DNA from: Dimorphilus gyrociliatus
Lineage: Eukaryota > Annelida > Polychaeta > Dinophilidae
Direction of reading: 5' to 3'
Length of the DNA stretch: 64,000 bases
NCBI GenBank assembly: GCA_904063045.1
Contig: CAJFCJ010000013.1
Coordinates: 418,623 to 482,622, forward strand
How positions within the stretch are numbered: position 1 is the stretch's first letter; each line of letters opens with the position of its first letter. The translations under genes and the position numbers were made by a program. Below are positions 1 to 12,811 of the stretch, one piece after another. The notes beneath the pieces are model-generated. The model made no database searches. It was not told the DNA's origin and saw nothing but the letters and a program-made list of their open reading frames with translations.

Positions 1-149
1 AAGACGAAAAAGTAACAGATTTATGAGAGATCGTGTATTTTCTCTATAGTATACCTCTTAAAGAGAAGATAAATATTTGTTGGACTCTTCGTATTAAGAA
101 TTATCCTTTCTTCTCGAGTTTTAAGAATCGTTTTTGACAACTTAAAAAC

Positions 150-1563
150 ATGACGTACAACAGGAGTTTGGCGAGAGTCAAAGTGAAGAATCGGATTTCT
201 GATATGACCTTATCAAGAGTTATTGAGAGAATTGAAGAGGATCGCCTTATTAGAATCGCTCATTTAGATCACGACAGATTGGATGTTCACGATTTCCTCA
301 AGGAGATCAACTATTGTAAATCGGATGATCTTCCAGAGTCAAAAATGTAATTTCATAACGATTTATCTCCTCTATCCGTTCCATAATTTTGTATTACCTT
401 TCCTTTACAGATGGCTGGGCGATAGAGTTGAAGCCCTTGAGAGGAGGATGCAGAGGCGACGGAATGCCGAACGTGACGTTCTTACGGCACCTCCGGGTAG
501 GGTGAATAACTCAGTCATATCAGTAATCGCTAAACCAGAGCCGGTAAGAGGTAAAACTGCACCCGAACCGACAAGAAATCTACCTTACGTTGAAAGAAAA
601 ACTGCTAGGACAGCGAGAAGTCCTAATGTCCTTAAATTGTCCGATAAGAGACCAGTAACAAAGCATACAGTGGAAAAACGCCAAGAAACGAAGCGAAATA
701 ACTTTATTAACGTTGATGATTATCAGAACGAAAATGATGTGGATACGGAGGAAATACTAGCAGATGTAAGGGATGAAATTGAGCTTGTTGCAGAGGAGAA
801 TAAGCCCAAATCCATTTTACTCCCGAGTATATTAAATAAGCATTCGGATGATATTAGTCGACCCCCGTCCGTTGTTTCATTTACCGACAAACCTACAAGA
901 GTCGTTTATACAGCAGTTGTTCATGCTAGTCACGAAGATGATACTGGAAATTTTTCACAATACTACAATGATGAAGACAATACAGAAGATGACGAAAATT
1001 CAGATCAACAAGAGATAAAAGAAAAGGGAGCGAAAGAGCAGACAAAGAGTAAATTGAGAAAGGTGTCAACCACCTCCTCCAGAAAGTTGAAAACTGGAAA
1101 ACTAAAGAAAAAGCCTACGCCTAAACCGAAGAAAATAGAGAAAAAGAAAGAGCCCGAAGAAGTTGTATTGCTGCCAAGTACACCATCTAAGAGTCTTATT
1201 ATACGAACTCCAACAGCTAACTCAATGGTTAGGACTAGGCAGCCACTTGTTAGATCGGCTATAAAACGAGAGACGTTGACGCCCAGCCGTGTTTCCATAA
1301 CAACAGAGGACAGAAACGCTTTTGTTATGCGTCAAATTTTAACCGAAAATTCACACATGCATAGAAGATCAGCTAAAAAATCAAAGCAACCTTTAAGTCA
1401 AAGAATAAATGACTTTTATGAAAAAATTGATAAACTTCGACAAGAAGTCGACACCGCCGCCAATTGGATGCCCACACCAAAAAAGACTAAGAACCTAACA
1501 AAACGCAATACGCTGAGAACTGGCGGTTTAAGGGCCGCTCTCCAATTAGACATTGACGATTAA
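150..1563 (+). CDS. Uncharacterised basic Lys/Arg-rich protein, 449 aa
   Basis: Two exons, 150-346 and 411-1563, joined across a 64-bp GT-AG intron with phase preserved (AT plus A gives Ile). The start ATG sits in AAAAACATG, a good context. The first 90 residues are charged and probably helical, with a run of Arg around 'ALERRMQRRRN' that looks like a coiled coil or basic helix. The middle is acidic and low complexity, followed by a Lys/Pro block (about residues 290-320). The C-terminal 100 residues have Ser/Thr-Pro sites and a second helical stretch ('DKLRQEVDTAANW'). The composition suggests a nuclear or microtubule/chromatin-associated protein, but I do not recognise the family. Reading frame and splice are well supported; function is unknown. 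Confidence 0.75.
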
Positions 1564-1877
1564 GGATAATAAAATAACTCTCCTCCTTTTTTCTTCCTCT
1601 ATCTCCTCCCAATATCAAGGTATAGGCCTACTCTTTACATATACTGTATATCGACAAAATATAAATGTTACATGTAAAAAAAAACCAGTTTTCTCTTTAG
1701 TTGTGCTTATATGCATAGTATATTCCGTTATAAAATTGATCTTATATACGACATTAACTAACGAAACAATGGGCGGTGAAAATGAATTGACGTTTCTCTA
1801 TTCATAAAATGTATTGAACGTGAAAGAGAGACGTCAATAAGTAACGGACAAAATTTTTTCTACTTTATTCAGTCGAT

Positions 1878-2455
1878 ATGAATTGTCAAGATGACGCTGA
1901 GTTAACTAGAATTTTATTCGATTTATGTCAACACCAAGATTTCAGTTCGCAAACTTTAATGCCTGATTTTCAAATGCCAAACAAAAAGCCACTTGCCGTT
2001 GAGACTAAACGCCAACAGCAAAACAGACAAACTACGACGGTTAATAGTACAAAATTTCGAGATATGGAATCGTGGAAGGAGAGTAAAAGGATAAAATATA
2101 GACAAGGTCAAGGCTCTTTTGACCCTTATTCCAAGAAAATTGGCCAAGATTTACTGTAAGTATGAAAAAGAAAAATTAATAGTTGTCAAATATGAGCGTT
2201 AATCGGGCGTTAACTTTCATTTTTCTTTTCTAACCAACAACCTATAAAAGACCAGTCATTCATAAATTGGGTGTTATCAGGTCGTTAGCAAGATTGGTTT
2301 GGTTTGAGGATGAAGATAAGAAAATAGAACCAAGACGGATAAAGAAGACCAAAATGCCTGGTATAATTATTCCATCAACAAGAAAAAGGGAAGAGAAAAC
2401 GTTTAAAGTGTCAAAACAATCTATTCAATACAATTCCTTTGGGAAAAGGTTATAA
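1878..2455 (+). CDS. Uncharacterised small basic protein, 160 aa
   Basis: Two exons, 1878-2155 and 2251-2455, separated by a 95-bp intron (donor GTAAGT, acceptor AAAAG) in matching phase. The product is hydrophilic and Lys/Arg-rich, with a Gln-rich patch near residue 50 and a basic C-terminal third. No signal peptide or membrane segment. The 314 bp between the preceding stop and this start hold no other gene that I see. The stop is followed by AATATAATAAAC, a plausible 3' end. I do not recognise the family; a nuclear role would fit the composition but is a guess. Confidence 0.65.
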
Positions 2456-2593
2456 ATATAATAAACAAAGAAGAAAAAAGACTGTATTTATTCAAAACAT
2501 GTTGTTTTTTTAAAAAAAAAGGAAAAAAATGAAGTTTTCAACTGTCTGGTATCTTTCCTTAACAGATGTAGAGTTTTCATATAAAATAAATAA

Positions 2594-2733
2594 AAATATA
2601 TATATATATATATATATTTATATTTTTTACGTATTTTTGTATATATATATAAATTATGTACACATTTATATATCCATATATTTTTATCTTTCAGTCACTT
2701 TCGCTCATTATCTCTCTCTCTCTCTCTCTCTCT
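2594..2733. repeat. (TA)n and (TC)n microsatellites
   Basis: A TA-dinucleotide run near 2597-2620, a second TA-rich stretch near 2640-2680, and a (TC)n run at about 2711-2733. They lie between the convergent ends of the 160-aa gene and PHRF1, so they are 3' flanking sequence and not coding. Confidence 0.85.
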
Positions 2734-2761
2734 TTCTAAAAGATACTATATACAAATAGGA

Positions 2762-5700
2762 TCAATTTTTCACTTTCATTTTGTTTTTCTTAGCAAGATT
2801 AACGTACTCTTCTACCATTTTCATAAGTTTTGTTTTATTTATATTCGGGCTAGAATGGTTTCCAACCTATTTTAAAGATTTAAAAATATATCATTATTAT
2901 CTATTTATTGAATTATTTATGATGAATATTGAATACCTTAATAACAATCCTCTTCATGATGTATTTATATTGTTCTTTTGTTATTTCTTTCTTTTTATAG
3001 AAGTCTTGTAAATATTGCTTAATTGTTAGTTCGACGGCTTTGAACTTTTGCTTTTTTTCTAATTTCGTCTGTTTTTTAAAAAAAAAAAAAAGTGAAAAAA
3101 TAATTAAATATTAAGCAATATATAATTACCGCTACATTGTTCATAACTGTTGCCGATACCATAGGATCACTTGGTAAATCATTTTTCTTTCTTTTAGAGG
3201 ATCTTTTATCCATTGATTCGTCTAGGGATTTCTCGTCTTTTGGCGAATTTGCAATGATTTGGAAAGAATCGTCTGCATTAGGTGAAGGGAAATTAGAGAG
3301 ATCTAAAACGTCGGAGGAAGGAGAATAGGAGTCGTTGTTTTGTTCGCGACTATCTTCCTTCAACGTCGATGTTCGATCCTTATTTCGTTGATCCCACGGC
3401 TCACGAAACGATTGCTTCGATTCATTGGGTGGTTGTTTACCATCGTGGAAGATCGCATTGATACGAGTATCGAGATCGAGTATATTTTGAGCAGTTCCAC
3501 TATCAGATTCTGCCCCTGAAATATCCATTGATTGTGGACTATGATCAATAGAGGGCGGTGACCTTGATTTAGGATTTTTTATAGCTGAAAAATTCAACAA
3601 ATAATTAATACTAGAAAATAAATAAAGAGGGTAGAGATTCTTTTTTCCTTACCATCTCTATCTTGGTCTCTTCTGGATTTTGAAATAGACTGCCATTTAC
3701 TTTTTCTTGGTGCTCGAACTGGTGAAGTAGATTGCTTCTTTTTCACCTCCTTAATTCTATCAACTTTTCTTCTGTCATCTGTATTTGAGACTAATTTATT
3801 TTCTCGACGATTTCTCGATCTACTTCGACTTCGATTTCTGGGGTCTTTCGATTCGTCGATTGTCGCTTCTGTGCGATGTAATCGACTCGCCTCAATTATT
3901 CTTCTAGCGTCTGGTATGGGACTTTCTCGCTTCTCTCTTCTTCTATCCACTTCTGGACGATTGTTTAAAGAGTTTGAGGGGTTACTATTATTATTATTTG
4001 TTGAATTTGTGCGATTTTCCCATCTATCTGGTCGCCTAGAATGAAACGGACTAGAACTCCTGCGAGAACCTGAGCATTCTTCTTTTCTAAATCTTTTTGA
4101 CCGATCAGGACTGGGATACCTAGCTGAGTAGCTAGAGTCTTCCTTCCTCCAATAACGATCTGGAGATGAAACTCGTTGATCGGACGAGAAGCTATCATTT
4201 CTTCTATCCCGATCTCGGTCTCTTTCCCTGTCTCTTTCTCTCTCCCTGTCGCGATCCCGATCCCTATCTCGATCTCGGTCTCTATCTCTGTCTCGATCAC
4301 GTCTCTCTGGAATATAACAATCCGAAGGATATCTTGGATACTGACGACTGATTTCACTGCCTTGACGACAATGATTATCGCTTACACCATCGTAATCGGT
4401 TGTCTTCTCGTCTTTGCCAGTTCGTCCCTTTCTACCACGACCTCTACTTCCATGTCTACTTCGACTTCGACTACGACTCTTGCGTTTGTGCTTCTTATCA
4501 ATTTTCACTGAAATCTTCCCTTTGTCCTTGTCTATTGATTCTCGTCTTTTAGTGTGTTTTTCACGCGATCTATCTCTTTTTATTCTTTTAAATTGAATTT
4601 TATCGCCATTTTTGTCTTCTTTCAACTCCCCCTCTTCATCATCATTCGGCTTTCGGTCACTTTCAACTTTCTGATCTTCCTTTTCTGAGCCAGCTTTTTC
4701 ATTGTCATTCTCAGAATCTCTTTCGTTTTTATCTTCCTTCGGTTTGTCATCTGTTTTATTGCTCTCGGATTTTTCTTGACCGTTGTCAGATGAAAGTTCC
4801 TGATCGTAGGCTGGAGTTTCAGTATTGTTATCTTGGGGTTCGGGACTATTATTTGATAATAGTAAATTATCTTCCACTTGCTGTTGTTCCTTATTAATAG
4901 GTAATTGGGTATCGTTTGAATTTGAGCCATGACTTCCATTATTTTCTTTGTTATCTTCCGATTTTTCTTTGGTATCGTTTTCGTTTGCTGCTTCGCCATC
5001 CTTTTCAGTCTTACTAATTTCTTCTATAGTTCCGTCGACGTGAATTTTAAGATATTTACTCGGCACGTGAAGTCTACGCTGTCCGTCCAATATGGACGAT
5101 AATAAGTCAACTGTTGAAGTTGATGCAGCCCTTTTTAAGCAATTACGAGACGTTATGAAGCGATTTCTGAGAACAGGTAGTGTAGCTAAACCATGACTAT
5201 TTCCGCTAAAATTTTCTCTATCATCATCAAGAGAAGGATGAACATTTTCATCTGGATTTACATCGTAGTTTAAAGAAACGGACCGACTGAAATCCAGTTT
5301 ACTTCCTTTCATTTGAGGTATCATACGACCAGGTTTTGGTAGAGTAATACCAAGTTTATCGGCAATACGAGACTTAACTGACCGAGTGGAACGGGATTTA
5401 GTTTTGAGACGCTTTCTTTTTGTCTTCTTTCCAGACTTAGTTTTCCGTCGCTTTTTACGACGACGTCTTCTCTTAATCTTACATCTTTTTCTAATAATAG
5501 CCGTTCTAGCACGGCGAACAGGAACAATTACTTTTTTCTCTATTTCATTTTCAGCCTATAATTCACTTAAATTAAAATTTCAAAAAACATCAAAATATAT
5601 TTCACCTTTATTTCGTTTGTAGAATCTTCAACTGATTTCATTTGCTCCAAGAGATTACGCATATATTCTTCTCTATCATTTAAATCCACTAATAAAGATT

Positions 5701-6626
5701 ATAAAGAAAAAAGAGTAAACATTATCAAGTTACTAAAATATTTAAAAAGTAAATGAAATCGAAAAAAAAAAAACTCTCTTCTTACTTTTTGAGAGACAAT
5801 CCATACAAAACCAGGAACCAGTTGGAATTTTGCTTAGAGCAGGCGTATAGCAATACGTGTGACATCTTTTTTTATTGAAAAAAGTAATAATAATAATTAT
5901 AATAGTAATAACAATAGGAAATGAACAGTAATTACCCTCTATCACAACGATCGCATAATAATAAATTAGCTTCATCGTCCTGTCGACCACATCCTTCACA
6001 GTGAGCTAAATCTTCAGCTGTAACCAGATCGTCACCGTCTAAATTTAAGGCTTTTTCCTCTACTTCAATCTTTACAAGTTAAATTAGTTTATTATAATAT
6101 AATCTATTAATGTTGAATAGAATTACTTACACTTTCAATAAATTTATCATCAACTGTTTTGATAATCATTAATCCAAACGGTTTGCGATCTTGAGGGCAT
6201 GTACTTGACGACTAGAGAATAAAAGAAAAAAATTATTAAGATATGATTATTCTTATCAAAAATCATATTTTTTATAATTGCATTTATATTACTTTTGTCC
6301 ATTCAGTCAGGCAGTGTTCGCAAAATACATGATCGCATACGTCTGGTGAGGCTAGTCTATCATTTTCTCTAAAATCTCCATAACATATACCGCAATTCTC
6401 TCCGTTGGTTTTCGGTGGTGAAATATTTAAGTCGTATATTTTATTTTCTTTTCCAACATCATCGTTTTCCTCTGTTTCGTCCAAACTTTCATATTCCTCA
6501 TCATCAGAACCATCACTTGAACTTTCTTCATCTGAGTCTGCTACAGTGTAAATAGGCCTAAGTAGGTATCTTTTTTAAACCTGAGCCCTAGTTACCTGTT
6601 AAAATGTCTTCTATATCCTTCTCCAT
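2762..6626 (-). CDS. PHRF1: PHRF1-like PHD and RING finger protein, 1083 aa
   Basis: Ten exons on the minus strand: 6626-6596, 6540-6293, 6211-6131, 6069-5936, 5865-5786, 5688-5606, 5555-3653, 3584-3130, 3068-2937 and 2866-2762; all phases close. After an acidic N-terminus comes a RING finger (about residues 60-105, starting CGICYGDF, with CDHVFCEHC and a late CPQDR). A PHD finger follows ('CEGCGRQDDEANLLLCDRC', then CHTYC and WFCMDC). Next is a basic block, then the PHRF1-type motif 'LLSSILDGQRRL', a long RS region with an (RD)n/(RE)n run near residues 640-670, and a C-terminal SRI-like helical domain ('FYKKKEITKEQYKYIMKR'). In vertebrates PHRF1 is an E3 ligase that reads H3K36 methylation and binds the RNA polymerase II CTD through SRI. 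Domain order matches the family. Confidence 0.93.
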
Positions 6627-7098
6627 ATTATCCTTAAATGATTACACAATTGGCTGAATTATTACCAGCTTAAGAACATGGTTCCTTCAAGATTTCCCCA
6701 AAACGCGTAAGAGAAGCGTTGAAAGTTATATTATATGTAATTTGAGCTTTGAGATCAATGAAGAAATAGTTCACTATTCTTACCAACTAGTTTATAATGA
6801 CTTTTATTAATTATTTCGATTAATTTTAATTGAGTAATATCTGTAAAAGATATTAAAATCGTGTAACAATACTACACAAGCATTACAAGAAAAAGCCCGG
6901 ATTTAAAATGGCGGTTATTCCAAAATAGACTGGTTCGCGCCTTTCTTATATGTTTAGCCAGCAGATGGCATTGACAATAAAATTAGTCACGTTGGCCGAG
7001 CTAGTTGATTAACAATATTTATACACATTAAGTTACAAGACCGATTTTTATTACAGCGCATCAAGCACAGTTCGATTAGTTATTAGTTTTAATAAATA
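6627..7098. promoter_or_regulatory. Bidirectional promoter region between PHRF1 and BCR
   Basis: The 472 bp between the divergent start codons of PHRF1 and BCR hold no coding sequence. They contain a YY1-like AAAATGGCGG at about 6905 and a full match to the CTCF core motif at 6958-6970. No clear TATA box is placed for either gene. The head-to-head layout implies a shared promoter. Confidence 0.6.
6958..6970 (+). promoter_or_regulatory. CTCF-like core motif CCAGCAGATGGCA
   Basis: Matches the CCASYAGRKGGCR core consensus at all 13 positions, in the intergenic gap between two divergent genes. Binding is inferred from sequence only. Confidence 0.45.
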
Positions 7099-10000
7099 AT
7101 GGAATTGCTTGAGGAACTTCGTAGGGAATTTAGTGACAGGTTCCCGAATGATGTACTTCCTTCTGCCATAGAAGATTGTTTGGATGATGGAAATTTAGCA
7201 CAGGAGCAAATGGAAAAACTGCGTGACGATATAGAGAATTTTCGGCACAAGCTACGACTAAAAGAGTATCTATTACAATTCTTGGAAACGAAAAGCGTAA
7301 AATACGAGCGGAAACCGACTATACTTTCACCTTCAATGAAAGAAGCTCTTGAAAAATTCAGTGACCCTGACGCTGAACTCGAATGCTCTTCCCCATTCTT
7401 CTTGGGAAGTGACAGGGGTGAGTCGACTACCGAAGATAATTTTGAAGAATTCAATCCGGTCGTTAGTCCTCCGTCGGATAGCGAAGCCGAAGATCAATTC
7501 CCAACGAGATATGAGAAATTCAAAGGTTTTCAAAGGATATCAAAGAGGAGCATTGATGATGAAGACGACCCGGAAAGCGAAAACAAAATTTACGTGAATA
7601 TTCAACTAAAATCACTCGGTTCGTTAGCTTCCAGACCAAATAGAGGTATATATAAATTTATATATATAGTATATATTTGTATTTATGTACATAAACTTTT
7701 TTTATGCGCATCTATATGCCGCACAGTACAACACACTGTTAGCTAGCTAGCTGTACACCTTACACTATAATACTATATGCAATATATTGAGTACAATATG
7801 ACCAACGTCTTACATATTGTATAATATTTCTTGTAAGATGAGAAAGTTGTTATTATAATTAGATATTGTATAATTTACATAAATATTAATATATTTCGGA
7901 ATATTTTTTTTCTATCAGTATTCCATAATGGTTGCTGAACTTGCAGAAATAATTACTGATTAATGTACAGCGCTAATTATACGAGTATTTAAGGATATCA
8001 TAAGCACATATCATATTACTAGATAACTTATTCATTTATTATTTGTTTCCTTTTTAGATGCAATTTATTTGGAAGAGGGTGACAATTCTGTAAGTTTTTC
8101 CGCGCCACCTCTATCTCTCTCAAGTTTGAATAAGACAAATTTTATACATAAAGAAAATGTTATAAATGCTTTACAGATTGATAGTAATAAATTAAAGGAT
8201 AGAAAAGCTTATCTTCAAGGTTTTTTAACTGATGAGATAGCATATACTAAAACTCTTAGCCAATTAATGGCTGTAAGTTGTTGATTCTATTTAATAACAT
8301 TATAAAACTAATCAAATATAATTAAATTTTCCTGAACAGTTGAAAGAGAAATTAGAAGATGTTCATAGAGAGTCAAAAAAATCATCAAAATATGTTAAGA
8401 CTGACGATATTGATGTTATTTTTAAGTGTATACCGGAAATGTATTCAACTCATGATAATTTTGTCGAAATGCTGAGAAATACCTTAGAGAACTACAATAG
8501 AGATAGCGAAATAAGCGATATCTTCAAGAACATGGTAAAAATATTATCTTTTTTTATTTATAATAATTAATTACTGTTATATGACCTAGAAACCATAATA
8601 TATATTAATATTACAAATTTACTCTTCATTTAGATAACTACTGATATAGATATTGGACAAAATTACATAAATAATTATTCAAAAGCTTCTAAATGTCTTG
8701 AAAAGTTGATTGAACAAATTGATAAACGTAAAGAGTTAAGGGATATTGGAACTTTTATGCGTTATCAATTACAAGAGATAGCGTCGGCTAGGAAGGAGGA
8801 AGTTAAAAGTTCTAGTAAAAATGATTTAAGAGAATGTATCGAACCAGGCCAAGAAACTTATTTAAGTTAGGAATTTTAGCGCTTATTTATTCAATACTTT
8901 TGCCTAAACATTTATTTTATTTACCCAGCTTTGCTGCAGAAGCCTATTACACGAGTACAAAAGAATCTATCAATTATACCGGTAAGGATTATTTGTCTAT
9001 TATTTATAATTTCATCATGTTTTTTTCTCTTTATTTTTTTCTTTTTCACTTTTTTTTAAAGGAACTTATAAAATTAACGCCAGAAAATCATAGAGACTTT
9101 GCTAGATTAAAAAAAATTACTATTGAACAGCAAAGCTTTTTAAAGACTTATGAACCGAAAGTTATAGAAGTTAGTGGGTTTTGCAAAACAAAAAGCATTA
9201 ATAATATCTTCTTCAACAAATAAACGTTTTTATTTAATAATGTTTTAAGGGAGAAAAGGTACGACACGATTTAAAAAATTGCGTTGTTGCCGAACAATCT
9301 GGTTACAGGAATAGATTAAGGACTTTGGTACTATTTAATGACTGTATTGCTTGCTGTAGACTGATAAGACGTGAAAAGTACATACATTAATTAGATTATT
9401 CATAATTTTGTTTAATTAATTCGTTACCTAATTTTAATATTATGATATGTTTAAAGGATAATTTTGTTCTTGTTTTCTCTTTCAGAGAAAATATACAATT
9501 AATGTTAAAATGGTTTACGCCTGTATTGGATATTCAGGAACTTATTCCTCAAGAGGGTAACCAAAGTCGTATGGCTGAGTTAAAAAGGCTTAGAGATAAG
9601 CTAACAGATACTGGTAATGAGATGAATAAACGCCGAAAGTATATCGACTCTTGTGACAATATTATAAGTGCATATGGTAATTTAAATAGGGAAAATAAGG
9701 TATTCAAGGGAAAAAATTACATTTATGTATACAGTATATATATAATCGATTTCCACAGGACCAACATCAACAGACATCTAAATTTACTCAGGAGAAAGAA
9801 ATGGCTATTTTTGATAAATTAGCAAAGGAAGCAAGAGAACTAACCACTAAATTAACGAGTCTCGCACCATTTTTACCCCTTGTCGTAAGTCATAAATTGA
9901 AAATAGTTATCAAAATTATATCTAATAATTAATATTTCATGTATATAGATAAAAAGTAAAAACAAGAAATCCCATACTGTTTTGTTTACATCAGAATTTG

Positions 10001-12811
10001 AAAGAGGTGAATGGATGAAAGAAATTTTTGCGCAAAAAGCCAAACAGGAAAAGATTACTAAAAGTATATTTATACTTTATCTATAGTTATAGACAAACAC
10101 ACATACAAATTTTTTATATTTAAGCTCTATAAATGTTTCAATCTTTTAGATGTTTGCATATAACCTTTCATTTATATTTCGTTAATTAGATTATTATTTA
10201 GTTTTGTTTTCTAAGTAATTATTTTTAATTAATTAAAACGTGTAGGTTCGGATAGACGATCAAGTCCAAGCAGAGTTCCAGGTTCACCATTTAAAAGACG
10301 TTCTTTCAGAATAAACAGTAGGTTGCGGAATATATTATGAATAGCATTTTGAACGAATTTTGTATGGAATGGCCACAGACTCTCTTTTATATTTATATAT
10401 ATATATATATATAAACATATACATATAAAAATTTATACTGTATATATATATATAAATTGTCTTTGAAACAAAAACAGTTTATAATGCTTCTCATAGGGTT
10501 TTTTTTTAATAATTTTGCAATAGTCTTAGTAAAAAGTTATTTATTTCGACGTATTAAAGAAATGCTTTTCTCAATAATAGGCTCATCAAAATCTTCTTTT
10601 TCCTTACTACGACGTATGTAAAAAGAACAAAAATTAAAAAAAAAACAAACAAATCAAATGGCTTAATGCACAATTTTTTTTATTCCTACTTTTTAAAAAC
10701 TGATTCCCTATTAAAAAAATTCAATAAATATGGTGGTGTTTTTTTTGCGAATTCCTTAATTTAAAAATTCGCTTGACTTAGATTTTTTTCCTTTTTATAA
10801 CGATTCTCTTTTTAATAATAGATGTGTTTCCTATACATATATATATACTATATATATATATATATATACTATTATATGTATAGTTTTGTTTATCTAAAAA
10901 GATTTTTTTCTAATTTTTAATAGAATTGGCGATTTTGATTTAACTTTGAAAAAACTAATGAACGATTTAACAATAATTGCAAAGTACCATTTATTTTTAG
11001 TTTCATGTTTTACCTCTCTCTCTTTTTCTCTGTCTCTGTCCTTTTTTCTTTTTTTCTCTCTTATTTCAACGGACAGAGTAATTTATTTGGTCTATATAAA
11101 TATTAAATACGTCCTCATAATTAGAGAGATCTATTAAATTTTTGCTTTTCATTTTTTCTACGGCATTTATGACCTTTGATTAGAAAGACAAAAGGAGCAA
11201 CAAGTATAATTTCATTAGCTTTTATTTGTGTGTTTTTTATTTTTCCCATATATTTAAATTAAAAAGTTTTGTTTTTTTTTGAGGACTATTTTAAAGTACA
11301 AATTTTTTAAATAGAGTGGAGTATTGAAAAATAACAAATGTAATTATCTACACTTTTGTTGTTTTTTCTGTTAGATGACGATAGTAAAATTTCGAGCACT
11401 GACGTACAAACTTCGCTAAATTCTATGGCCTGGGAATGTTTAGCTGATCCTTTAGACATGTTTACAGGTAATTATTATAGAGATGAAAAGTTTTCTTTCT
11501 ATAACGAAAACTAATTATTGTTCAATTATAATAGATTCTACAACTACTACCCTTATAAATGGTTCAGGTCATATTATTATTCATAGAGTGAATGGTTTAA
11601 CAGATCCAATAAGTTAGTTTATTAATTATTAAAAAAATTTTCATCTTATTATTTTAAAACTTTTCAAGATATCAAATGTGCCGTTGAAGCTGATTCTTTC
11701 GGACAAAGATATATATATAGTTGGACGAGGCTAATACCAAGAACACTTAAACCATCCTGGGAAGATGAGGGATTTTGGGTTGACTTTCAAGGCAGTGAAA
11801 TTATGAAGATTTACGTTTTTCAAATCGACGAGGGAAATGATAAAATTATTGGAGAATGCTCAATGCTTGTAGGTCATTTTTTATGATATAAAAGAATAAA
11901 AACATAACAAATATACTATTCACCTATATTTTTTTATTCAGCTCAGTGAATTGTATAAAGATAGGATATGGCAGAAAAAAAATTTTACTATCAATGAAAA
12001 AGAAGTCTCTATCGATGTAACTATAAATTTTCAAGATATGTCAACGGCTCATCGTCGAAAGAACAAAAATGACGATTCGGCCTTTTTCGGAGTTGAAATA
12101 AAGGATATTTCTGCTCGTGAACACAACTTGGTGCCTTCAATCGTTCAAATATGCGCTGAGACTGTAGAAGAAAAGGGTAAAAATGCCGAAGGCATTTACA
12201 GACTATCTGGCCTCTCTCAAGAAGTTTCCAAATTGAAAGCATATTTCGAGAAGGGTAAGAAGAGTTATTTATTTTTTAAAAGTAAAGGCATAGAGACTTT
12301 TTACTATTTTCAGATATGTATAAGGCGAAGAAATTTTGCAACGAAGGCGATATTAATACAGTCTGTTCCGTTATGAAGTTATTCTTTCGGGAACTTCCAC
12401 AAGCTCTGCTATCTGGGCTGTATAAGGCAACAGAAAATGTCGACACAAAAGATCTACCACAAATTATAAAACAATTTTTGAAAGATATAAATACCAGCTC
12501 TTCAACAAGATGTGTATACGAAACAGCTAGATATTTATTTATCCATTTGGTTCAGTAAGTGTTTTAATCAATTTTTTTGGTTAGTTAATTAATTTGGTTT
12601 TTTTCATTTTCTCAGAATCGAAAAGTATCGCGATTCGAATAAAATGACATTGTCCAATTTAGCCACGGTATTTAGTCCAAACCTTTTGGAAAATCCTCTA
12701 GAAACTGGTGAAATAACTAGCGTTGATGAATTACACCACTTATCTATCAGGCAAACAAATATTCTGCATACTGCCTTGGAAATGACGAAAGCTGGAATTC
12801 TATTTACTTGA
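7099..12811 (+). CDS. BCR: BCR-like RhoGEF/RhoGAP protein, 1041 aa
   Basis: Seventeen exons: 7099-7645, 8058-8272, 8340-8534, 8634-8865, 8929-8981, 9062-9169, 9250-9377, 9486-9699, 9759-9884, 9949-10063, 10246-10317, 11375-11467, 11535-11612, 11669-11868, 11942-12254, 12314-12554 and 12616-12811; phases close to a TGA. The first 65 residues match the BCR oligomerisation coiled coil (FSDRFP, then EYLLQFLETKS). Then a DH domain (about 228-450, with 'KPITRVQKNLSIIPELIK'), a PH domain with a long coiled insert (450-655), a C2 domain (670-790) and a C-terminal RhoGAP domain (about 835-1025) with the Arg finger in GIYRLSG. Such proteins act on Rac/Rho-type GTPases in both directions. The coiled coil favours BCR over ABR. 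The long Ser/Thr-kinase-like region of vertebrate BCR is much reduced. The donor at 8866 (GTTAGG) is weak. Confidence 0.92.

Noticed and set aside
4166-4511. Overlapping plus-strand frames opposite the PHRF1 Arg/Asp repeats
   Set aside because: They are antisense shadows created by the repetitive RD/RE codons; no start context, splice logic or protein-like composition.
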